From contig JBEKAL010000097.1 in assembly GCA_050015935.1 (NCBI GenBank), positions 1 through 12,767 on the forward strand: 12,767 nucleotides of DNA, given 5' to 3'. Positions 6,899 through 12,767 of the stretch are shown piece by piece (position 1 is the first letter of the stretch; every line of letters begins with the position of its first letter). The notes beneath the pieces were generated by a model. The model did no database searches and was not told where the DNA came from. It saw nothing but the letters and a program-made list of their open reading frames with translations. This stretch comes from Roseiarcus sp050015935 (GTDB taxonomy: Bacteria; Pseudomonadota; Alphaproteobacteria; Rhizobiales; Beijerinckiaceae). The translations under genes and the position numbers were made by a program.

Positions 6899-7819
6899 CT
6901 ACCGCGCCGCCCCCACCCGCTCGATCTCCCACTCCAGTTCCACCCCGCTCGCCTCGCGCACCCGCCGGCGCACTTCCTCGCCGAGCGCCTCGATATCGGC
7001 GGCGGCGGCGGCGCCGCGGTTGATGAGGAAATTGCAGTGCAGGGTCGAGACCTCGGCGTCGCCGAGACGCAAGCCGCGGCAGCCGGCGGCGTCGATCAAC
7101 GCCCATGCCTTCCGGCCCGGCGGGTTCTTGAACGTCGAGCCGCCGGTCTTTTCGCGGACCGGCTGCGAGGCTTCGCGCTCGCGGGTGATGCGCTCCATTT
7201 CCGCCGTGATCGCGTTGCTGTCGCCGGGGCGCCCCTGAAACACGGCGCGGGTGAAGATCGCGTCCTCGGGCGCGCCGCTGCGGCGATAGGAAAATCCCAT
7301 CGCTTCATTGGTAAAGACGCGAACCGCGCCGGCGCGGTCGATCCCGCGCGCCTCGACCAAAATGTCGCGCGTCTCCCCGCCGTGGGCGCCCGCGTTCATG
7401 CGCAAGGCGCCGCCGATCGATCCGGGCACGCCGCGATAGAATGCGAGGCCGTCGACGCCAGCCTCGGCGGCGGCGCGCGCGACTTGGGCGTCGAGCGCCG
7501 CGGCGCCGGCAATCACGCGGAAGTCGGGCGTCGTCTCGATCGCGCCGAACGCCTTGCCGCCCAACCGAATGACGACGCCGCGAACGCCGCCGTCGCGGAC
7601 GATGAGATTGGACCCGAGGCCGATCGTCGTGACGGGAATCTCGCGCGGCAGGTTCATCAGGAAATAGGCGAGATCGTCCTCGTCGGCGGGCGAGAACAGA
7701 ACCTCGGCCGGGCCGCCGACGCGAAACCAGGTGAAGGGCGCGAGCGGCGCATTCGCGGTCAGGCGACCGCGAAGGCCCGGCACAAGCGCGCTTAGATCGC
7801 TGATAAATTCCCCGGACAT
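6899..7819 (-). CDS. murB: UDP-N-acetylenolpyruvoylglucosamine reductase
   Basis: MurB is the FAD- and NADPH-dependent reductase that makes UDP-N-acetylmuramate in the cytoplasm, the second committed step of peptidoglycan synthesis. The FAD-binding region shows TWFRVGGPAEVL near the N-terminus and TIGLGSNLIVRDGGVRG. The substrate region shows FYRGVPGSIGGALRMNAGAHG, SYRRSG, and GGSTFKNPPG with the serine expected to donate a proton. ATG at 7819 was chosen because MSGEFISDLSALVPGLRGRL fits the usual N-terminus; a GTG at 7855 would add 12 residues without clear benefit. Neither start has a strong ribosome site. About 306 residues is normal. It follows the YjzC-like gene by 51 bp and ends convergent to aroA; ddl and ftsQAZ are not next to it. 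Confidence 0.96.
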   Translation of the reverse strand: MSGEFISDLSALVPGLRGRLTANAPLAPFTWFRVGGPAEVLFSPADEDDLAYFLMNLPREIPVTTIGLGSNLIVRDGGVRGVVIRLGGKAFGAIETTPDFRVIAGAAALDAQVARAAAEAGVDGLAFYRGVPGSIGGALRMNAGAHGGETRDILVEARGIDRAGAVRVFTNEAMGFSYRRSGAPEDAIFTRAVFQGRPGDSNAITAEMERITREREASQPVREKTGGSTFKNPPGRKAWALIDAAGCRGLRLGDAEVSTLHCNFLINRGAAAAADIEALGEEVRRRVREASGVELEWEIERVGAAR

Positions 7820-7870
7820 CGGCACGAAGCTATGCTTTCCATTCACGGAAAGCACAACTCCGCTTCACAT

Positions 7871-8059
7871 TCATTTGCCGCTGCGATGATGCGCGGGTTT
7901 AACTAACTTCCATTCTTGGCCCCTGCGATCGGTGGGCGGAAGCGGATTGCCTCGAGTCGAATCCGCTTGTTCGCCGGTCGGCCCTCCCCGAGGCCCGACT
8001 TGCTCATAAATGCCAGACCTCGGGGCAGGGGTACCGGGCGGGAGAGACTTCTTAATCAT
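7871..8059 (-). CDS. YjzC-like small protein
   Basis: This is a 62-residue basic protein with an LPPGTPAPRSGIYEQVGPRGG core (residues 6-26) and a later NPLPPT (38-43), a pattern seen in YjzC-like small proteins of unknown function. The frame stays open upstream to 8143, but the ATG at 8059 is preferred: the family signature begins right after it, AGGA lies about ten bases upstream, and a good promoter (8090-8118) would place the transcript start only about 24 bases away. No signal peptide or membrane segment is seen. It sits between murC and murB, where these genes are normally adjacent, so it is an insertion into the cell-wall block. No role can be assigned from sequence. Confidence 0.7.
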   Translation of the reverse strand: MIKKSLPPGTPAPRSGIYEQVGPRGGPTGEQADSTRGNPLPPTDRRGQEWKLVKPAHHRSGK

Positions 8060-8089
8060 GTCCGTCGTCCTAGAGTTGAACAGAACGCG

Positions 8090-8118
8090 AACATAGCTGA
8101 GGCGCAACACCGAGTCAA
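8090..8118 (-). promoter_or_regulatory. Promoter for the YjzC-like gene (and possibly murB)
   Basis: TTGACT (8113-8118) and TATGTT (8090-8095) are separated by exactly 17 bp on the minus strand, close to the sigma-70 consensus. The start of transcription would be near 8083, leaving a short leader before the ATG at 8059. It lies after the murC stop and could also drive murB. Confidence 0.6.
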
Positions 8119-8161
8119 GATGACGTGATTCAGAGCAGAACAAACACTATATATAGCACGA

Positions 8162-9568
8162 CTAGGGATCCAGCGCCGCCAATTCGCTCGGCAGCGCATA
8201 GGCCCATTGGGTAATGTTGCCGGCGCCGAGAAGGACGACAGTGTCGCCCGGCTTGGCGACGCCATGAACGATTCCGGCGAGCTTGTCGGGCGAAGGCAGC
8301 GCGACGACGTGGCGGTGGCCGTGCGCGTTGATCGCCGCGACGAGCGCCTCCCTGCCGACGCCCGCGATCGGCGCTTCGCCCGCGGGATAGACGTCGGCGA
8401 CGATCACCGTGTCGGCGTCGTTGAAGCACGAGGCGAAGGAATCGAACAAGGATTGCAGGCGGGTGTAGCGATGCGGCTGCACGACGGCGATCACCCGGCC
8501 CTTGGTCACGGCGCGCGCGGCGCTGAGCACGGCGGCGATCTCGACGGGATGGTGGCCGTAATCATCGAAGATCGCGGCGCCGTTCCATTCGCCGGTGCGG
8601 GTGAAGCGCCGCTTGACGCCGCCGAAAGAGGCGAGGGCCTTGCGAATCGTCGCGACGGGCGCCTTCAGTTCGTGCGCGACCGTGATCGCCGCCGCGGCGT
8701 TGAGCGCGTTGTGCCGGCCGGGCATCGGCAGAGAGAGATCGTCGATATGGGTCGGCTGTCCGCTCTTGCGGTCGCGGATCGCCACGTTGAAGCGCGTCAC
8801 GCCGCCGGAGAGGTCGACGTCGAGCAGACGCACGTCGGCCTGCGGGTTCTCGCCGTAGGTGACGACGCGGCGGTCCTCGATGCGCCCAACCAGCTCCTGC
8901 ACCGTCGGGTGATCGAGGCACATCACCGCGAAACCATAGAACGGCAAGTTCTCGACGAAGGCGAGGAAGGCGTCCTTGATCGCCTCGAAGGTCTTGAAAT
9001 GATCGAGATGTTCGGGATCGATGTTGGTGACGACGGCGACGTCGGCGGGCAATTTGAGAAACGTGCCGTCGCTCTCGTCGGCCTCGACCACCATCCAATC
9101 GCCTTCGCCGCGCCGCGCGTTGGTTCCGTAGGCGTTGATGATGCCGCCGTTGATGACCGTGGGATCGAGGCCCGCCGCGTCGAGCAGCGTCGCCACCAGC
9201 GAGGTCGTCGTCGTCTTGCCGTGCGTGCCGGCGACGGCGACGCATTGCTTCAGGCGCATCAGTTCGGCGAGCATTTCGGCGCGCCGCACCACGGGAATGC
9301 GCCTTGAACGCGCCGCCGTCAGCTCGGGATTGTCGCGCTTGATCGCGGTCGAGACGACGACGACCGCCGCCTCGCCGAGGCGCCTCGCGTCATGGCCGAC
9401 GAAGACGTTCGCGCCCTTGTCGCGCAGCCGCTTGACGTTGGCGTTGTCGCTCGCGTCCGAGCCCTGGACCTCGTAGCCGAGATTGATCAGCACCTCGGCG
9501 ATGCCGGACATGCCGATGCCGCCGATGCCGATGAAGTGAATGGGGCCAAGCTCGCTCGGCAGTTTCAT
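8162..9568 (-). CDS. murC: UDP-N-acetylmuramate--L-alanine ligase
   Basis: MurC adds L-alanine to UDP-N-acetylmuramate using ATP in the cytoplasm, directly after the MurB step. The 468-residue protein has the N-terminal nucleotide-binding motif GIGGIGMSGIA (14-24), the ATP P-loop GTHGKTTTT (114-122), EADESDGTF, TNIDPEHLDH and a DDYGHHPVEI stretch in the central domain, and ends in GAGNITQWAYALP. The frame continues upstream to 9853, but ATG at 9568 is the true start: the family N-terminus begins there and GGAG lies nine bases upstream. The 5' extension is the hicB remnant region in another frame. murG, the usual neighbour upstream, is absent. Confidence 0.97.
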   Translation of the reverse strand: MKLPSELGPIHFIGIGGIGMSGIAEVLINLGYEVQGSDASDNANVKRLRDKGANVFVGHDARRLGEAAVVVVSTAIKRDNPELTAARSRRIPVVRRAEMLAELMRLKQCVAVAGTHGKTTTTSLVATLLDAAGLDPTVINGGIINAYGTNARRGEGDWMVVEADESDGTFLKLPADVAVVTNIDPEHLDHFKTFEAIKDAFLAFVENLPFYGFAVMCLDHPTVQELVGRIEDRRVVTYGENPQADVRLLDVDLSGGVTRFNVAIRDRKSGQPTHIDDLSLPMPGRHNALNAAAAITVAHELKAPVATIRKALASFGGVKRRFTRTGEWNGAAIFDDYGHHPVEIAAVLSAARAVTKGRVIAVVQPHRYTRLQSLFDSFASCFNDADTVIVADVYPAGEAPIAGVGREALVAAINAHGHRHVVALPSPDKLAGIVHGVAKPGDTVVLLGAGNITQWAYALPSELAALDP

Positions 9569-9680
9569 GAGGCGGTTCTCCGATGCGGCGCAGCCCGCCG
9601 CGCGCGCAAAAGCGCCCCGACATAAGCCGAATCGCCGATTCGGCCAAATGGCCAGCGGCGCCGAACCTCTCCGCCGCCGG

Positions 9681-9941
9681 CGCATTGCTCGCCGCCGCGG
9701 CGAGAAAGTCCGATCGGCTGAGCCCATTCCGCACGGCCTTGGCCGCGCGCGCCGGGGCGCCGATCCGGATCGCGACGCCGTCGCGGCCGGCCGGGTCGGC
9801 CATGACGGCTTCGAGCGTCGAGGGCTCCCGGATCGGCTCGTCGTCTTCGGCAAGACCCTCGAGACGAAGCGCGAGCGCCTCGGCGGCCATTTCGCGCGCC
9901 TCGTCCAGCGTGGCGCGGGCGGTCGCGCAGCTTTCCGCTTC
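9681..9941 (-). pseudogene. hicB: HicB-family antitoxin remnant
   Basis: On the minus strand a frame reads TARATLDEAREMAAEALALR, then LEGLAEDDEPIREPSTLEAV and MADP, the signature of the HicB antitoxin central domain. The N-terminal strand region up to the PGC motif is missing: the frame runs directly into the stop of pgm at 9947. The C-terminal DNA-binding part is shortened, reading AKAVR then GLSRSDFLAAAA, with the middle of the ribbon-helix-helix region apparently lost. No hicA toxin gene is nearby. The frame continues into murC in a non-native register. I regard it as a broken relic of a toxin-antitoxin pair, not a working antitoxin. An ATG at 9890 could start a peptide, but it would lack half the domain. 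Confidence 0.65.
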
Positions 9942-9946
9942 GCCCC

Positions 9947-11575
9947 TTACGTCACCACGCTCGGCGCCTTGCGCCCGGTGCGCTTTTCGATCCCCGCCAG
10001 CGCGCGCGAAAGCGCGATGAGGTCCGCGAGCGCGGCCTGGGCGTCCTGAGCGAGGTCGCCGCTCGGCGGCTCGTAACGCTCGATATAAACGCGCAAAGTC
10101 GCTCCGATCGTGCCGGTGCCGGAGAGGCGGTAGACGATGCGCGAGCCGCCCTCGAACAGCACGCGCACGCCCTGCCTCGTAGTCAGCGAGCCGTCGACGG
10201 GGTCGTGGTAGGAAAAATCGTCGGCGGCTTCGACGCTCAGCGCGCCGAAGCTGCGGCCCGGCAGGCTCGGCAGCTCGGCGCGCAGCGCCTCCATCAGCGC
10301 ATTGGCGGCGGCGATATCGACCGCTTCGAAATCATGCCGCGTATAATAATTGCGGCCGTAGGCGCGCCAGTGGTCGCGCGCGAGTTCGGCGACCGAGATG
10401 CGGCGCTTGGCGAGAATGTTGAGCCACAGCAGCACCGCCCACAGGCCGTCCTTCTCGCGCACGTGGTTCGAGCCGGTTCCCGCGCTTTCTTCGCCGCAGA
10501 TCGTCGCCAGCCCGGCGTCGAGCAGATTGCCGAAGAACTTCCAGCCGGTCGGCGTCTCGTAGGCGGCGATCCCCAGCTTGGCGGCGACCCGGTCGGCGGC
10601 GGCGCTGGTCGGCATCGAGCGCGCGATTCCCTTGAGCCCCTTGGCGTAGCCGGGCGCGAGACGCGCGTTGGCGGCGAGCATGGCGAGCGAGTCGGACGGG
10701 GTGACGAAAATGCCTCGGCCGATGATGAGATTGCGGTCGCCGTCGCCGTCCGAGGCCGCGCCGAAGTCGGGCGCCTCGCGCGACATCATGAGGTCGTAGA
10801 GATCCTTGGCGTAGGTGAGGTTCGGATCGGGATGACGGCCGCCGAAATCGGGCAGCGGCGTCCCGTTGACCACCGTGCCCGCGTCGGCGTCGAGTTCGCC
10901 TTCGAGAATGGCGTGGGCGTAGGGGCCGGTCACCGCGTGCATGGCGTCGAAGCGCATGCGGAAGCCCGCGGCGAACAGCCCGCGGACGGCGTCGAAATCG
11001 AACAGCGTGCGCATCAGCGCGGCGTAATTGGCCACGGGGTCGACGATCTCGACGCTGGCGCCGCCGATCCGCGTCTCGCCGAGCGCGTCGAGGTCGACCT
11101 CGGCCGAGTCGATCGTCTTGTAGGCGGCGATCGTTTGGGTGTGGGCGAAGATCGCGTCGGTGACCTTTTCCGGCGCCGGGCCGCCGGCGCCGATATTGTA
11201 CTTGACGCCGAAATCGCCGTCCGGGCCGCCGGGATTGTGACTCGCCGACAGGATGATCCCGCCGTAGGCGCCGAGCGCGCGGATCAGCGCCGAGACCGCC
11301 GGCGTCGACATTATGCCGCCCTTGCCGACGACAATGCGGCCGAAGCCGTTGGCGATCGCGATGCGGATCGCCTTCTGGATCGCCTCGCGATTGTAGTAGC
11401 GCCCGTCGCCGCCGATCACCAGCGTCTTGCCGGAAAAGCCGTCGAGCGAATCGAAGATCGACTGGATGAAATTCTCGACATAGTTCGGCTGCTGGAACTC
11501 CGACACTTTCTTGCGCAGGCCGGAGGTGCCGGGCTCCTGGTCGAGATAGGGCTTGGTGGCGACGGTGCGGATCAT
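9947..11575 (-). CDS. pgm: Phosphoglucomutase (alpha-D-glucose-specific)
   Basis: This 542-residue enzyme interconverts glucose-1-phosphate and glucose-6-phosphate, linking glycolysis with glycogen, nucleotide-sugar and envelope polysaccharide synthesis. The active serine is Ser112 in SASHNPGG (110-117). The Mg-binding loop is DGDGDRN (276-282), and the sugar-binding loop is GEESAG (361-366). The C-terminal phosphate-binding domain follows, with RLSGTGTIGATLRVY. The N-terminal motif EPGTSGLRKK (14-23) identifies the eukaryote-like PGM group rather than the PMM/PGM or GlmM groups. The ATG has GGAGG nine bases upstream. A promoter candidate lies 33-62 bp upstream. Its C-terminus abuts the hicB remnant and then murC. 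Confidence 0.96.
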   Translation of the reverse strand: MIRTVATKPYLDQEPGTSGLRKKVSEFQQPNYVENFIQSIFDSLDGFSGKTLVIGGDGRYYNREAIQKAIRIAIANGFGRIVVGKGGIMSTPAVSALIRALGAYGGIILSASHNPGGPDGDFGVKYNIGAGGPAPEKVTDAIFAHTQTIAAYKTIDSAEVDLDALGETRIGGASVEIVDPVANYAALMRTLFDFDAVRGLFAAGFRMRFDAMHAVTGPYAHAILEGELDADAGTVVNGTPLPDFGGRHPDPNLTYAKDLYDLMMSREAPDFGAASDGDGDRNLIIGRGIFVTPSDSLAMLAANARLAPGYAKGLKGIARSMPTSAAADRVAAKLGIAAYETPTGWKFFGNLLDAGLATICGEESAGTGSNHVREKDGLWAVLLWLNILAKRRISVAELARDHWRAYGRNYYTRHDFEAVDIAAANALMEALRAELPSLPGRSFGALSVEAADDFSYHDPVDGSLTTRQGVRVLFEGGSRIVYRLSGTGTIGATLRVYIERYEPPSGDLAQDAQAALADLIALSRALAGIEKRTGRKAPSVVT

Positions 11576-11607
11576 GCCGGGCGGCCTCCGAGGTTATGCC
11601 GTTTGCG

Positions 11608-11637
11608 AGTGTAGCGGGGCGAGGGCGTGGGCGGCAA
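11608..11637 (-). promoter_or_regulatory. Candidate promoter for pgm
   Basis: TTGCCG (11632-11637), an 18-bp spacer and TACACT (11608-11613) lie on the minus strand. The predicted transcript start is about 25 bases before the pgm ATG. The match is moderate. Confidence 0.35.
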
Positions 11638-11800
11638 TGGCGGCGGCGCGGAAAGCGCCGAAGCGATCGAGGCCGGCGCCGTTTTCGGGCACGATGGTTT
11701 GTTTTCAATGGCGTGCGTGACGATTTTCCGCCGCCTCGCCGCGCGGCGAGGGCTTCGCTCGCCAGCCGATGCCGGCCGATTAAGGGGTTAAATAAACTGC

Positions 11801-11822
11801 TACGGTAATCGGTACGGTAATC
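11801..11822. repeat. Short direct repeat TACGGTAATC x2
   Basis: TACGGTAATC occurs at 11801-11810 and again at 11813-11822, a 12-bp period. A related GTACGG occurs near 11895. The function is unknown. It could be a binding site for a regulator of a flanking gene, or chance. Confidence 0.5.
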
Positions 11823-12024
11823 CGCGCCGCTGGCCGCTCGACCGTAACGCCGCTCGATTCAGGCTATTAGGCTCTGCGGCGCGGTGGGTCGGCGGTACGG
11901 TCTAGCGCCGGGGTCGGGCTTTCGATTCAGCAAACGCGGACATGTCCCCGCAATTCTTCGGTCGGAAATCGCGGCAGAACGGATAACAGACTGACGCAAA
12001 GCGCCTTTTTGAGGGATCGTGGTT

Positions 12025-12714
12025 ATGACCGCCGGATTGGAACGAAGTGTAGCGGACGAGGTTGCCGACGTTAGCATGAAACGCCCCCATGTCGTTGTGC
12101 TTGGTGCAGGTGCGAGCAGAGCTGCGTGCCCTGACGGCGACAAAAAGGGCAGGACTCTTCCACTTATGGCGGATTTTACGCACTGCACCGGTATTTCGCC
12201 CCTGCTCCAAAGCTGGGGCCTTGATCCGACTGAGAATTTCGAGGACATGTACAGCAACCTATTTGATGCCGGAGAGAACTCTAAAATATCTCAGCTAAAC
12301 GAACTCGTTGACGAATATTTTGGTGCACTTGAACTCCCCAGCAAGCCGACAGTTTACGATCATCTAATCCTATCACTTCGAGAAAAGGACATTATCGCGA
12401 CTTTCAACTGGGATCCGCTCTTGCTGCAAGCATACCGTAGAAACGCCGGGCGCTTAGGCATGCCCAAGCTTGCGTTCCTTCATGGGAATCTCCTGGCGGG
12501 ATATTGCGAAGCGGATCGAGTCATGGGTTTGGCTGGCGGGCGATGTACGCACTGTGGCAACCCTTTCACGCGCATGCCGTTGCTCTACCCCGTTCGGCAC
12601 AAGGATTACGCTCAAAACCCTGCAATCGCTTCGCAGTGGGCTCTTCTTAAGTGTCCGTCCAGAGACTTTTCGAGTCATTTGAGTCGGTTGTCGGCGGTGG
12701 AGAAAATCGCTTGA
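12025..12714 (+). CDS. SIR2-like domain protein, C-terminally truncated
   Basis: This 229-residue product has SIR2-like features: the NAD-binding loop VVVLGAGAS (23-31), ATFNWD (125-130) in the place of the TTNYD motif, and LHG (152-154). It has only one CTHC pair (174-177) and lacks the later GYS..D motif that closes the NAD site in such proteins. The last ~20 residues do not look like the family, so the gene is probably cut at about 12650. SIR2-like proteins often act in anti-phage defence by depleting NAD, but this copy is probably dead or altered. ATG at 12025 has GAGGG nine bases upstream; ATG at 12076, just before the NAD loop, or a GTG at 12019 are alternatives. Base composition is lower in GC than pgm, suggesting transfer. 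Confidence 0.65.
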   Translation: MTAGLERSVADEVADVSMKRPHVVVLGAGASRAACPDGDKKGRTLPLMADFTHCTGISPLLQSWGLDPTENFEDMYSNLFDAGENSKISQLNELVDEYFGALELPSKPTVYDHLILSLREKDIIATFNWDPLLLQAYRRNAGRLGMPKLAFLHGNLLAGYCEADRVMGLAGGRCTHCGNPFTRMPLLYPVRHKDYAQNPAIASQWALLKCPSRDFSSHLSRLSAVEKIA

Positions 12715-12726
12715 AGAGCCCGACTC
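12681..12726. repeat. Inverted repeat at the right end (GAGTCGG / CCGACTC)
   Basis: GAGTCGG at 12681-12687 and CCGACTC at 12720-12726 are inverted copies 32 bp apart. A separate small hairpin AAGAG-CCCGA-CTCTT lies at 12714-12728 and is followed by TT, just after the stop of the truncated SIR2-like gene. These may be the end of an insertion sequence or a weak terminator. Confidence 0.35.
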
Positions 12727-12767
12727 TTTTGTGATTCCTTGCGTGGCGTCGATTCGTGAGGCGCCAT

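Larger units (their letters stand above)
11576..12024. other. 449-bp intergenic region between divergent pgm and the SIR2-like gene
   Basis: I see no convincing gene here. It holds the candidate pgm promoter, a short tandem repeat at 11801-11822, and the palindrome GGACATGTCC at 11938-11947. Base composition falls from very GC-rich beside pgm to more mixed toward the SIR2-like gene, consistent with a boundary between core and acquired DNA somewhere in this region. Confidence 0.5.

Noticed and set aside
8147..8156. CTATATATAG palindrome just past the murC stop as a terminator
   Set aside because: It is AT-only with no loop space and no following T-run; too weak to call.
9569..9853. 5' extension of the murC reading frame (95 extra codons)
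   Set aside because: The MurC family N-terminus and a GGAG ribosome site both fit the ATG at 9568. The extension is arginine/serine-rich shadow sequence over the hicB remnant.
10205..11614. Long plus-strand ORF (469 codons) opposite pgm
   Set aside because: It is an antisense shadow of pgm, Arg/Ala/Gly/Val-rich without domains.
11859..12257. Minus-strand ORF overlapping the start of the SIR2-like gene
   Set aside because: It has no recognisable domain and overlaps the better-supported plus-strand gene.

Overview
The window is high-GC DNA whose housekeeping genes point to an alphaproteobacterium, most likely of the order Hyphomicrobiales (Rhizobiales). The evidence is a TIGR02300-type acidic zinc-ribbon protein beside a CP4-like EPSP synthase (aroA), the style of murB/murC, and a remnant of the serine-recombinase/DUF3489 gene set that is common in that order. 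A methylotroph or methanotroph relative is possible, but nothing here proves it.

Layout. Positions 176-3234 (minus) hold a tight three-gene operon: N-terminal transketolase half, C-terminal transketolase half, then a RuBisCO-like protein (form IV). Spacing is 9 nt between the first two genes and a 1-nt TAATG overlap between the last two, so the three proteins are probably made together and act on linked sugar phosphates. Positions 3278-4636 are a decaying mobile patch. It contains an operator-like palindrome, a 296-bp element with 17-bp perfect terminal inverted repeats, the C-terminal stump of a serine recombinase starting exactly at the element's edge, a frameshifted DUF3489-like remnant, and a small degenerate gene. 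The patch lies beside tRNA-Ala(GGC) at 4637-4712.

Positions 4713-6764 are core: the TIGR02300 gene (minus) and divergent aroA (plus). Convergent to aroA is a minus-strand block at 6899-11575, transcribed pgm, then murC, then a YjzC-like small gene with its own promoter, then murB. This joins glucose-1-phosphate supply with the early cytoplasmic steps of peptidoglycan synthesis. A broken hicB antitoxin remnant sits between pgm and murC. The usual partners (murG before murC; ddl/ftsQ/ftsA/ftsZ after murB; cmk/rpsA after aroA) are absent from the window, so this chromosome segment appears rearranged.

After a 449-bp stretch without a gene, the right end (12025-12714, plus) carries a SIR2-like NAD-domain gene. 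It has the N-terminal GAGAS, FNWD and LHG motifs but loses its C-terminal part at about 12650, where the sequence appears to change to other DNA.

The best candidate for an undescribed system is the RuBisCO-like protein with the split transketolase. It forms a compact, self-contained metabolic module flanked by mobile debris.
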